Source: Aquisalimonas lutea | GTDB taxonomy: Bacteria; Pseudomonadota; Gammaproteobacteria; Nitrococcales; Aquisalimonadaceae | Assembly (NCBI RefSeq): GCF_030409225.1 | Contig: NZ_JAUFPK010000001.1 | Span: 988,191-1,052,190, forward strand | DNA length: 64,000 nucleotides | Direction of reading: 5' to 3' | In this document: piece by piece, positions 44,863 to 52,922 of the stretch | How the letters are laid out: each line of letters opens with the position of its first letter | Position numbering within the stretch: position 1 is the stretch's first letter | Made by a program: the position numbers and the translations under genes | Notes under the pieces: generated by a model | What the model was told of the DNA's origin: nothing | Databases searched by the model: none | Seen by the model: the letters and a program-made list of their open reading frames with translations, nothing else

Positions 44863-45363
44863 ATGGGTGGGCAACGACAATTGATCCGGGATTTCCTGGC
44901 ACAGAAGACCATCGCGGTGGTGGGCCTGTCCCGCAGCCGGATGACGCCGGGCAATGCCATTGCCCGGCAGCTCGACGGCGCCGGCTACACGGTCTACCCG
45001 GTTCATCCGGACGCCGACGAGATCGACGGCATGGCCTGCCTGTCCGGCCTGGCCGCCGTGCCGGAACCCCTGGACGGGGTCATGCTGGCGACCCGGCCCG
45101 ATGTGACCCGGGAGCTGGTGGATGAATGCATTGCGCTGGGCGTGCCCCGGATCTGGATGCACAACAAGATGGGCACCAACCCCCGCATCGGCAGGGCCGA
45201 TTCCGAGAAGAACGGCAGTGTCTCCGCCGAGGGCGCGGACAAGGCGCGCAGGGCCGGTATCGCCGTGATCACCGGCAGCTGCCCGATGCAGTTCGTGGCG
45301 CCCGTGGATGCCGCGCACCGCTGCATCGCGTGGTTCAACCTGGCCGTGGGCAATACGCGCTGA
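44863..45363 (+). CDS. CoA-binding domain protein
   Basis: A 166-aa single-domain Rossmann-fold protein. It opens with IAVVGLSRSRMTPGNAIARQL and has the GYTVYPVHPDADEIDG segment typical of the CoA_binding_2 family (YccU-like). Such proteins bind CoA or a related nucleotide; their role is poorly known. It is the last gene of a plus-strand run and is convergent with the GGDEF gene. A hairpin with a 7-bp stem (45373-45390) lies between them. Confidence 0.82.
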   Translation: MGGQRQLIRDFLAQKTIAVVGLSRSRMTPGNAIARQLDGAGYTVYPVHPDADEIDGMACLSGLAAVPEPLDGVMLATRPDVTRELVDECIALGVPRIWMHNKMGTNPRIGRADSEKNGSVSAEGADKARRAGIAVITGSCPMQFVAPVDAAHRCIAWFNLAVGNTR

Positions 45364-45372
45364 GGGCGACCG

Positions 45373-45390
45373 CGGGAAGGTTTCTTCCCG
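45373..45390. terminator. Short hairpin between convergent genes
   Basis: CGGGAAG (45373-45379), loop GTTT, CTTCCCG (45384-45390). It lies between the CoA-binding gene and the GGDEF gene and could end both transcripts, but has no T-tract. Confidence 0.45.
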
Positions 45391-45408
45391 AAAGGCTCGT
45401 GACAGGCC

Positions 45409-46623
45409 TTAGCGGCGCTCCGTCTGAGCACCGCCCGGGTCTTCGGCCGTCGGCGGGTGGGCAAAGCAATAGCCGTTCCTGCCATTGCTCTTGCTCTGGT
45501 ACATGGCCTCGTCGGCGCGGCGGATCAGCCGGTCCGCCTCGCCGGCCTCGTCGTCCATGCGGTCCGGGACGTGGTCGGGATAGAGGGCGATGCCGATGCT
45601 CACCCCCACGCGGAGCTCGGTGTCCCGCCATCGGACCGGGTGGGCGAGGGTCGCCAGCATGTCCTCGGCCACCCGTGTCGCCGCTTGCGCGTGGTCGACG
45701 GCGGGCAGCACGACGAGGAATTCATCGCCGCCGATGCGGCCCACCGTGTCCGTCTCCCGGGTGCAGCCTTCCAGGCGCCGCGCGATGTTCCGCAGCGTGG
45801 CGTCGCCGACGGCGTGGCCCATGGTGTCGTTGATCTCCTTGAACCCGTCCAGGTCCAGGTACAGGACGGCGACCTGGCAGTGTTCCCGGCGGGCAAGGAC
45901 CATGGCGTGCAGAAGACGGCTGCGGACCAGCCGGCGGTTGGGCAGTCCCGTCAGCACGTCGTGGTTGACGATGGTCCGCAGCTCGTACACGCGCCTCTGG
46001 TAGAGAAGCGTCGCCAGGAAGGTGGCAATGGCCTGCACGGTCTCGGCGTCGCCCTGGTCGAGACGCGGCATGAACGGATTGCGCTCCAGCGTGCGGCCGG
46101 TGAGCAGCACCGCCTCGACGTTGTCTTCCACCACCACGGGGGCGGCCACGAAGTACGGTACCTCCAACCACTCCGCGACGTCGGCGAGTGCCGGGTCATC
46201 CATGGCCTTGGTCAGCACCGCCGGCGTATCCGGCTGCAGCAGCTGTGCGGGCAGTTCCCGGGCTTGCGCGCCGATGGCCGTCGCCTGTTCCTGCGGATAG
46301 CCGAACACGACGGCCGGCCGGAACCGGCCGTCGTCCTGGGGGATCAGCACGACGGTCCGCTGCATGGCCAGCGCGGGATTGATTTCCGCGCCCGCGTCGC
46401 GGAAGGCCTGCAGCTCGTCGTCCCCGGTCGTGCTCATGGCCCCGGTCAGCCGCGCCAGCAGCGAGAACCCGCGGCGCTTCTGCTCAAGCTCATGGCGCTG
46501 GGACGACAGCGCGGCGTCGGTCTGCAGCAGCGTCGCGGCCAGCGCCTCGTTGCGCTCGCGGTAGTAGGCCACCTGGCGGGCCAGCTCGCCGGCATCCGGC
46601 CGGGTGTCGCTTCCGTCGCTCAT
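45409..46623 (-). CDS. GAF-GGDEF diguanylate cyclase
   Basis: A 404-aa soluble protein. An N-terminal coiled coil (residues 10-55) leads to a GAF-like sensory domain (about 60-225) and a GGDEF domain with an intact active site, RIGGDEFLVVLP. NHDVLTGLPNRR and DLDGFKEINDTMGH precede it. No RxxD inhibitory site was found at the usual place five residues before the GGDEF motif. It should make c-di-GMP. The ATG overlaps the stop of the FIST gene (ATGA), so the two are translated together. Confidence 0.9.
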   Translation of the reverse strand: MSDGSDTRPDAGELARQVAYYRERNEALAATLLQTDAALSSQRHELEQKRRGFSLLARLTGAMSTTGDDELQAFRDAGAEINPALAMQRTVVLIPQDDGRFRPAVVFGYPQEQATAIGAQARELPAQLLQPDTPAVLTKAMDDPALADVAEWLEVPYFVAAPVVVEDNVEAVLLTGRTLERNPFMPRLDQGDAETVQAIATFLATLLYQRRVYELRTIVNHDVLTGLPNRRLVRSRLLHAMVLARREHCQVAVLYLDLDGFKEINDTMGHAVGDATLRNIARRLEGCTRETDTVGRIGGDEFLVVLPAVDHAQAATRVAEDMLATLAHPVRWRDTELRVGVSIGIALYPDHVPDRMDDEAGEADRLIRRADEAMYQSKSNGRNGYCFAHPPTAEDPGGAQTERR

Positions 46624-47816
46624 GATGCAACGCTGAACAGGCAGAACACGCCGGTCCAGTCCAGCGGCCGCGGGCGATTCTGTACCTGCCCGATCTCCAC
46701 GCCCGAGTAGAAGCCGAGCAGGGGCACGCGGTCGGCTACGGCGCGCTGGACCATGGCCGCCTCCTCTTCCTCCATGCCCGCGTAGGCGGCGGCGCGGCCG
46801 CCGCAGTCGATGTACAGGGCGAATGCCGGGCGCCGCCCGGCGGCCTGGCGGAAGACGTCCTCGACGCGGGGCGCGATGGAATACATGGTCACGTTGCGGT
46901 GCATGAACTGCACCCGGGAGCCCGCCTCGATATCCGGCTCGAACATGACCAGGCCGCCGCGCTCGCGGTCGACCTTCAGGCAGAGCCGGTTGACGTAGGC
47001 CGACTCGTCGAACGGCGCCCAGGGGTCGCCGGTATTGATGCCCAGGGTGACGAAGAAGCCGTACTTGTCCAGCGGCAGGGATGCACCCAGGAGCTCCTGG
47101 GTCACCTCCACCGCCGGGCGGTGGTCCAGTTCCAGCACGGTGGCCCCGTCAACGCGCGTGACGGTCCGGTAGTCGCTCGCCGGCTCGCAGCCGTGCAGGA
47201 TGGTGGTGTGCATGCGCACGTCATCGGGGAAGGTCAGGGCGATGGCGGTCTGGTCGCGCACCGTGTCATCGATGATCTGGCGCGTCGGCGAGCCGGTCAT
47301 GTCCCCGCACAGGCCCGCGCCCACCAGCTGCGGCAGTACGCCGGCCTCCGCGTGCATGCCCGCGAGAAGCGGCGTGGCCATGTTGAGCTTCATGCGGCCG
47401 GAGCGCCGGTTGACGGAATCGTACAGCAGGACGCTCGGGCGCTCGTGCCGGCCGTCGGCGAGCTGCCTGCCCAGGGCCTGACCGATGCGCTCCTCCTGGT
47501 CGGCGAGGTCGCCCTCGGCAAGGATGCCGGCGCCGTCGCCATCGAAGGCGAGGACCGCGACGCCCACCTGATAGCCGCCGTAGCCCAGCTCGGTGTTGGT
47601 CAGCGCCCCCACGGCGTCGCCGCCGATGATCCGCGGCCGCGGTCCGGCGGCGCGGCGCACGCCGGCGTGGATGTGCTCGCTGTCGTGGAGCGCGGTGGAG
47701 AAGATCACCACCAGGTCGCACCGCGATGCCGGGCAGCGGTCCAGGGCCTGGCGCACGGCCTCGTAGCCGGCGGTGAAGCTGTCGGAGTCCTCGCAGTATG
47801 CTACGCCGGCATGCAT
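46620..47816 (-). CDS. FIST domain sensory protein
   Basis: A 398-aa protein with FIST_N (about 1-200) and FIST_C (about 220-370) domains. The family is thought to bind small molecules such as amino acids. Marks include VVIFSTALHDSEHIHAGVR, IIGGDAVGALTNTELG, and GFYSGVEIGQV near the end. The start at 47816 gives MHAGVAYCEDSDSF; upstream codons do not fit. It is the first gene of a two-gene operon with the GGDEF cyclase, so ligand sensing probably sets c-di-GMP synthesis. Confidence 0.85.
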   Translation of the reverse strand: MHAGVAYCEDSDSFTAGYEAVRQALDRCPASRCDLVVIFSTALHDSEHIHAGVRRAAGPRPRIIGGDAVGALTNTELGYGGYQVGVAVLAFDGDGAGILAEGDLADQEERIGQALGRQLADGRHERPSVLLYDSVNRRSGRMKLNMATPLLAGMHAEAGVLPQLVGAGLCGDMTGSPTRQIIDDTVRDQTAIALTFPDDVRMHTTILHGCEPASDYRTVTRVDGATVLELDHRPAVEVTQELLGASLPLDKYGFFVTLGINTGDPWAPFDESAYVNRLCLKVDRERGGLVMFEPDIEAGSRVQFMHRNVTMYSIAPRVEDVFRQAAGRRPAFALYIDCGGRAAAYAGMEEEEAAMVQRAVADRVPLLGFYSGVEIGQVQNRPRPLDWTGVFCLFSVAS

Positions 47817-47882
47817 GGTTATCGTCCGTGAGCGTGATGGGCGGCGTCCGTGCGTGAGCACGGCCCGCCGCACCTTGACGTT

Positions 47883-47909
47883 GGAACCTCTGGTATCGTA
47901 ATGCTCGTT
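47883..47909 (+). promoter_or_regulatory. Possible ECF-type promoter of the flavoprotein gene
   Basis: GGAACC at 47883-47888 followed after 17 bases by CGTT, similar in shape to -35/-10 elements of extracytoplasmic sigma factors. A TTGACG box overlaps this region (47875-47880) with no good -10. The evidence is motif and position only. Confidence 0.25.
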
Positions 47910-47984
47910 GCGCCATATGCAATGCGGGCAGTATCACACATTCGCACGACGGACCGGGTCCGGCACCAGGGAGGGAAGCGCATC

Positions 47985-49496
47985 ATGCGGAGCAAGCGCA
48001 TCGCGATCATCGGCGGCGGAATCGGCGGTCTGTCCGCTGCCTACTACCTGCACGGCCGGGAGTCGGAGGATGGCCACGCCCGCTTCGAGTGCACCCTGTT
48101 CGACGCAGCGTCCACCCTGGGCGGCAACGCCCGCTCCGTCTACGGCGGCGAGCCGTTCCGGCAGCCGTTCGGCGACCTCGGCGTCAACGACTTCAACACC
48201 AAGACCTATACCCTCATGGACGACATCCTGGCCACCCTGGATGCGACCTGCGTGGACGGGGCGTTCCCCTTCCGGGTGGCCACGGCGAATCTCCTGAATA
48301 CTACCTGCTGGTATACCCCGCGCGGCCAGGAGGGGCCGGAGATCAGCTACACCGACGCCGATCTCAAGGAGCCGGCCTCGCCGTTTCTCGAGCGCATCGC
48401 CGAGGACTGGCACCGGTTCGCCGTGGACGGTGCCGCCCGGGTGCTGAACCACCCGGACCACTACCAGGACATGACGGTGGGCGAGTTCGTCCGCGAGCAG
48501 GGCTACAGCGACGACTTCGCCGTCTACAACCTCTATGCCCGCATCAACGGCATGTACTTCATGGATGACCGCCATCCCTCGGAGATGCCCATCCTCGGGG
48601 TCATGTCGTACTACTCCCTGCAGGAGGGGATGCTGGGCCAGTCCATGCCCGACCCGGATCGCAAGTATTTCGTCAACGGCGCCAGCGACTGGATTCACCG
48701 GCTGGGGGCGTACCTGGCATGGCGCGGGGTCCGGTTCCTCACCGGAACCCGGCCGGGGGTGGACGCGGATGCCGGCGACGGCGCCCGGGTGCGGTGGTGC
48801 ACGGCACGAGGGGAGGAGAGCGAGTACTTCGACGCGGTGGTTCTCGCGGTCCATGCCGACGACGTGGGCCGGGTCGTCGAGCGCGGCCTCCCCGGCGGGG
48901 TGGCGCGGGTGCTGTCGTCGTTCCGCTATTTCTCGTCGCTGGCCCTGTGGCACGACGACGAGGCCGTCATGCCGCCGGACCCGGAGCAATGGCGCACGTA
49001 CAACATCGTGATCTATCCGGAGGATCGTTACCTGCTGCGCCCGTACACCATCAACTACGTCTGCGCCATGCACCAGGGCCGGGACGTCGCGCAGCCGCCG
49101 TTCGTCAGCGAGTCGCCGCTGCAGGGGGTGCGGAGGGACCGGGTTCGCCAGGTGACGGATCCCGCCGACCCGGACGGGCCGGCCGTGCCCGCGGTGTCGT
49201 GGTTCCGCCACAACATGGTCTCCCGGCAGTCCCGGCAGGCCCAGCAGTGGCTGCATCAGCAGCAGGGCGTGAACGCGCTGTACTACACCGGCGGCTGGAC
49301 CCAGGGCGCGGGCCTGCACCAGGAGATCATGGCGGTGTCCCTGGATATCGCCAAGCGCCTGCGGGGGGTATGGCGCGAGGACGAGGCCAATGTGTTCCTG
49401 CCCCACCGGCGCGACCAGCTGCCCCTGTACCTGCGCGTGGCTGCGGCGCAGTACCCGGAGACACGCGGCGACATGATGCCCGAGGGCTTCGTCTAG
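47985..49496 (+). CDS. FAD-dependent oxidoreductase, amine-oxidase-like
   Basis: A 503-aa flavoprotein with an N-terminal dinucleotide fold (IAIIGGGIGGLSAAYYL), then DAASTLGGNARSV, and near the C-terminus a FAD-closing segment YYTGGWTQGAGLHQEIM. It matches the NAD(P)-binding/amine oxidase class. A GGAGGGAAG ribosome site supports 47985. In other bacteria such genes sit beside cyclopropane fatty acid synthase or DUF1365 genes; none are here. The substrate is unknown. Confidence 0.8.
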   Translation: MRSKRIAIIGGGIGGLSAAYYLHGRESEDGHARFECTLFDAASTLGGNARSVYGGEPFRQPFGDLGVNDFNTKTYTLMDDILATLDATCVDGAFPFRVATANLLNTTCWYTPRGQEGPEISYTDADLKEPASPFLERIAEDWHRFAVDGAARVLNHPDHYQDMTVGEFVREQGYSDDFAVYNLYARINGMYFMDDRHPSEMPILGVMSYYSLQEGMLGQSMPDPDRKYFVNGASDWIHRLGAYLAWRGVRFLTGTRPGVDADAGDGARVRWCTARGEESEYFDAVVLAVHADDVGRVVERGLPGGVARVLSSFRYFSSLALWHDDEAVMPPDPEQWRTYNIVIYPEDRYLLRPYTINYVCAMHQGRDVAQPPFVSESPLQGVRRDRVRQVTDPADPDGPAVPAVSWFRHNMVSRQSRQAQQWLHQQQGVNALYYTGGWTQGAGLHQEIMAVSLDIAKRLRGVWREDEANVFLPHRRDQLPLYLRVAAAQYPETRGDMMPEGFV

Positions 49497-49511
49497 GGCA
49501 CGGGGCCCTAG
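49493..49511. terminator. Hairpin holding the stop codons of two convergent genes
   Basis: CTAGGGC (49493-49499), loop ACGGG, GCCCTAG (49505-49511). The left arm contains the TAG of the flavoprotein gene and the right arm the TAG of rpiA. No T-tract follows. Whether it terminates transcription is not known. Confidence 0.4.
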
Positions 49512-50176
49512 GCGTTGCGGTGAAGGGTGCGCACGCCGCCGTCGCCGCCCAGCAGCAGGACGTCCGCAGGGCGCAGGGCGAACAGGCCGTTGGTGACCAC
49601 GCCGGGGATGTCGTTCAGGGTGCGCTCGACGGCGACCGGCTCGTCGATCCCCAGGCCGCCGACATCCAGGATGACGTTGCCGTTGTCCGTGGTGACGCCC
49701 TCGCGCAGCACCGGCTGCCCGCCGACGCGGCGGATGATCTCCCGGGCCACGAAGCTCCGCGCCATGGGGATGACTTCCACGGGCAGGGGGAATGTCCCCA
49801 GGCGTCCCACCAGCTTGCCGTCGTCGGCGATGCAGACGAACCGCCGGCTGGCCCCGGCGACGATCTTCTCCCGGGTCAGGGCGCCGCCGCCGCCCTTGAT
49901 CAGCGCCAGGTGCCGGGTGGCCTCGTCGGCGCCGTCCACGTAGACGTCCAGCGGCCCGGCCTCGTTGAGGTCCATGACCTCGATGCCCGCCCGGCGCAGC
50001 AGGCCGGTGGAGGCCTCGGAGCTGGACACCGCCGCCCGCACCGGCTCGCGCTGCTGGCCCAGGAGCTCGATGAAGTGGTTCACCGTGGAGCCCGTGCCTA
50101 CGCCGATGACGGAGTCCGCCTCGATGTAGTCCAGGGCGGCCTCGGCGGCGGCCCGCTTGTCCGCGTCTGCGGTCAT
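49508..50176 (-). CDS. rpiA: Ribose-5-phosphate isomerase A
   Basis: A 222-aa isomerase of the pentose phosphate pathway. It contains [23 protein letters not shown] (catalytic Asp region) and [14 protein letters not shown], with the usual end. It interconverts ribose-5-phosphate and ribulose-5-phosphate. It is divergent from ilvA, a pairing common in Gammaproteobacteria, with 215 bp between starts. The 3' end meets the flavoprotein gene within 11 bp. Confidence 0.96.
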   Translation of the reverse strand: MTADADKRAAAEAALDYIEADSVIGVGTGSTVNHFIELLGQQREPVRAAVSSSEASTGLLRRAGIEVMDLNEAGPLDVYVDGADEATRHLALIKGGGGALTREKIVAGASRRFVCIADDGKLVGRLGTFPLPVEVIPMARSFVAREIIRRVGGQPVLREGVTTDNGNVILDVGGLGIDEPVAVERTLNDIPGVVTNGLFALRPADVLLLGGDGGVRTLHRNA

Positions 50177-50391
50177 GGATGGTTGCCCTCGCTGTGCGTG
50201 TTGCGCCCGGCCCCATGGTACGCCGTCACGGGGAGTGCTTGAAGTCGGTCCTTTGCCGCGGCAGGAGCGACCTATAGACTGGAGGATTTTTACGGTAGCG
50301 CATTGGACAGCAGCTCCCGGCGGGTCGACACTGTCAGCCCCTCGGCGAGCTGATCACGGCCGACACAGCATGTAACAACAACGGGATATTC

Positions 50392-51906
50392 ATGACCCAG
50401 GCCTATCTGGAACGCATTCTCACCGCCTGCGTCTACGACGTCGCCATCAACTCGCCGCTGGACGCGGCTCCGGCCCTGTCCGCCCGCCTGGGCAACCAGG
50501 TGCTCATGAAGCGCGAAGACCTCCAGCCGGTGTTTTCCTTCAAGCTCCGGGGCGCCTACAACATGATCTCGCTGCTCCCGGAGGAGGCGCGCGCCAAGGG
50601 CGTCATCTGCGCCTCGGCGGGTAACCATGCCCAGGGCGTAGCGCTGGCGTCGAAGCGGCTGGGGATCAAGGGCACCATCGTCATGCCCCGTACCACGCCG
50701 GCCATCAAGGTGGATGCCGCGCGCCGGCTGGGCGGCCGGGTGGTGCTCCACGGCGACGGCTACGACGAGGCCGCGGCCCACGCCACCAAGCTCATGGAGG
50801 AGCGCGGCCTGACCTGGATTCCGCCCTACGATGCGCCGGACATCATCGCCGGGCAGGGCACCGTGGGCATGGAGATCCTGCACCAGCATCCGCGCAAGCT
50901 GCACGCGATCTTCGTGCCCGTGGGCGGCGGCGGGCTCGCGGCGGGCGTGGCTACCTACGTCAAGCAACTGCGCCCGGATGTCCGGGTCATCGCCGTGGAG
51001 CCCGAGGATGCGCCGACGCTGCATTCGGCCCTGAAGGCCGGCAAGCGCGTGCAGCTGGAACAGGTGGGACTGTTCGCCGACGGCGTCGCCGTGCGCCAGA
51101 TCGGCAAGGAGACGTTCCGGGTGCTGCGCAAGCACATCGACGACGTGATCCTGGTCAACACCGACGAGATCTGCGCCGGCATCCGCGACATCTTCGACGA
51201 CACCCGGTCGGTCATGGAGCCGGCCGGGGCGCTGGCCGTGGCGGGGCTGAAGAAGTACGTGGAGGAGCACGGCGTCGAGGGCGAGAACCTGGTAGCCATC
51301 AACAGCGGCGCCAACATGAATTTCAGCCGGCTGGGCCATGTCGCCGAGCGCGCCGAGGTGGGCGAGCACCGGGAGGCGGTGCTGGCGGTCACCATTCCCG
51401 AGCGGCCGGGCAGCTTCCGGCAGTTCTGCCAGGCCATCGGCAAGCGCTCCGTGACCGAGTTCAACTACCGCTTCTCGGACCCGCAGCAGGCGCACGTGTT
51501 CGTGGGGCTGGCACTGAGCGACGGTATCCAGGAGAAGGACGACCTGGTGGCCGACCTGCGCAGCAAGGACTACCCGGTCCTGGATCTCACCGAGAACGAG
51601 ATGGCCAAGGTGCACCTGCGCCACATGGTGGGCGGTCACGGGCACCTGGTGGAACACGAGCGGGTGTTCCGGTTCGAGTTTCCGGAGCGCCCGGGGGCGC
51701 TGACCCAGTTCCTCAACCGGCTGGGGCGGCGCTTCAACATCAGCATGTTCCACTACCGCAACCACGGCGCCGCCTACGGCCGGGTGTTCGTGGGCATCCA
51801 GGTGCCCCCCGAGCACGGCGAGCGGTTCGATGCGTTCCTGGACGAGGTGGGCTATCAGTACGTGGAGGAGACCGGCAATCCGGCGTACGAGCTGTTCCTG
51901 AGCTAG
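50392..51906 (+). CDS. ilvA: Biosynthetic threonine ammonia-lyase
   Basis: A 504-aa PLP enzyme that deaminates threonine to 2-oxobutanoate for isoleucine. The PLP lysine is Lys51 in FSFKLRGAYNM. The phosphate loop is SAGNHAQGVA, and GGGGLAAG follows. Two ACT-like regulatory domains at about 325-504 (VTIPERPGSFRQFC; FEFPERPGALTQFL) mean isoleucine feedback control. The 215-bp region before it shows no T-box; a GCAGGAGCGACC repeat-like word and a TATAGA near 50275 are present. The stop codon lies inside a 19-bp palindrome. Confidence 0.96.
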   Translation: MTQAYLERILTACVYDVAINSPLDAAPALSARLGNQVLMKREDLQPVFSFKLRGAYNMISLLPEEARAKGVICASAGNHAQGVALASKRLGIKGTIVMPRTTPAIKVDAARRLGGRVVLHGDGYDEAAAHATKLMEERGLTWIPPYDAPDIIAGQGTVGMEILHQHPRKLHAIFVPVGGGGLAAGVATYVKQLRPDVRVIAVEPEDAPTLHSALKAGKRVQLEQVGLFADGVAVRQIGKETFRVLRKHIDDVILVNTDEICAGIRDIFDDTRSVMEPAGALAVAGLKKYVEEHGVEGENLVAINSGANMNFSRLGHVAERAEVGEHREAVLAVTIPERPGSFRQFCQAIGKRSVTEFNYRFSDPQQAHVFVGLALSDGIQEKDDLVADLRSKDYPVLDLTENEMAKVHLRHMVGGHGHLVEHERVFRFEFPERPGALTQFLNRLGRRFNISMFHYRNHGAAYGRVFVGIQVPPEHGERFDAFLDEVGYQYVEETGNPAYELFLS

Positions 51907-51949
51907 TGTCCTGCAACCCGAATCCAACGAATTCGGGTTGCAGGACACT
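51905..51949. repeat. 19-bp palindrome overlapping the ilvA stop
   Basis: Arm AGTGTCCTGCAACCCGAAT (51905-51923), loop CCAACGA, and its perfect complement at 51931-51949. It includes the AG of the ilvA TAG. The arm's first 16 bases recur with one change directly at the cobA stop (26327 onward), there without the second arm. It could terminate ilvA but has no T-tract. Confidence 0.85.
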
Positions 51950-51980
51950 GGAGGGATATGCCGGCCGAAGCCGGCCCGCG

Positions 51981-52835
51981 TCAGAGCGACGAGGCGGCCA
52001 GCTCCAGCCGCGACGCCGCGGCGTACAGGCGCGCCGGCTCCGTGGCGACGCTGTCCGGCGGGACCAGGCTCGGCCATGCGGACTCCAGCCCCTCGAGCTG
52101 GGAGCGCATCTCCGCGACCACCTCGTCATCCGCGCCGAGCATGGCCTCGAGATCGTCGAGCCGCTGCCCGGCGATGCGGACGAAGCCGAGGGCATCCTGG
52201 TACTCGTGGGCATTGGTCACGGCCCCGTCGTCACCCACGGCGATGTCGTACTCCTCCGCGGCGGTCGTCACCAGGTTGACGATGACCTGCGCCAGCCCCC
52301 GTGCATCCGGGTCGCCGGCGGCGTCCTCGGCGGCGCCCACGGCCTCGATGACGTCCTCGTAGGCGCTCTCGACCTCCGCCACCGGGGCGCCGGCCTCGAC
52401 CCGCTGCGCGAGTTCCTCGAGCTCACCGGCGAAACCCTCCGCATTCCGCGCCTCGAGTGCCGGCACAAGGCCCGCGTAGAGTTCGTCCTCGGGATGCTTC
52501 ATGTGCGTCTTCGCGGCCTCCACGGCGTTCTCCCGGTACAGCTCCATGCCTACCAGCAGGTGCCCGCGGACCAGGGCGAGCTGGCTCCGGTACGCCGTAT
52601 CATCGCTTACCGCAGCGGCGGCACCGGCCTGCTCGCCGCCTTCACCGCCCTCGCCACCTTCGCCGGCCTCACCAGCCTCACCAGCCTCACCAGCCTCACC
52701 AGAGGAGGCGACCAGCACGGAGGCATCCACTTCCAGTGCGCTGTGGGCGCTGTCCATGTCGGCGGCGGCGTGCAGCGCGGAGCCGCTGGCCAGCACCGCT
52801 CCGATTCCGACCCAGATCTTGTGCTTCGTTTCCAT
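51981..52835 (-). CDS. Secreted protein with Gly-Glu repeat linker, unknown function
   Basis: A 284-aa exported protein I do not recognise as a named family. A signal peptide (start METKHKIWVGIG) is followed at about residue 45 by a low-complexity tract of GEA and GEG triplets, then an acidic helical region of about 200 residues with HMKHPEDELYAGLVPALEARN. No Cys or lipobox is present. It is divergent from piuC across a Fur-like palindrome, so a link to iron is suspected but not shown. The start at 52835 follows AGGAGCG. Confidence 0.7.
   Translation of the reverse strand: METKHKIWVGIGAVLASGSALHAAADMDSAHSALEVDASVLVASSGEAGEAGEAGEAGEGGEGGEGGEQAGAAAAVSDDTAYRSQLALVRGHLLVGMELYRENAVEAAKTHMKHPEDELYAGLVPALEARNAEGFAGELEELAQRVEAGAPVAEVESAYEDVIEAVGAAEDAAGDPDARGLAQVIVNLVTTAAEEYDIAVGDDGAVTNAHEYQDALGFVRIAGQRLDDLEAMLGADDEVVAEMRSQLEGLESAWPSLVPPDSVATEPARLYAAASRLELAASSL
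52666..52702. repeat. 9-bp tandem repeat in the Gly-Glu protein gene
   Basis: Four perfect copies of GCCTCACCA (plus strand), preceded by about three degenerate copies (52639-52665). On the coding strand they give the GEA/GEG triplets. A change in copy number would keep the frame and vary linker length by three residues. Confidence 0.85.
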
Positions 52836-52891
52836 GGTGAACGCTCCTCTTGCTGTCGCGGTTGCTTCTGGCACGGACCGAAGGTAGCCTC

Positions 52892-52910
52892 ATTGCGAAC
52901 GATTCGCAAT
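52892..52910. promoter_or_regulatory. Fur-box-like palindrome between the Gly-Glu protein and piuC
   Basis: ATTGCGAA, three bases CGA, and TTCGCAAT form a perfect 19-bp palindrome. Its length and the ATTCGCAAT half-site resemble Fur sites in gammaproteobacteria, though it departs from the E. coli GATAAT consensus. It lies 57 bp from the start of the minus-strand gene and 13 bp from the piuC ATG. Confidence 0.5.
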
Positions 52911-52922
52911 CCTAGTGACAAT

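Noticed and set aside
50177-50391. T-box or attenuator leader before ilvA
   Set aside because: No T-box sequence, leader peptide with repeated Ile codons, or terminator with T-tract was found.
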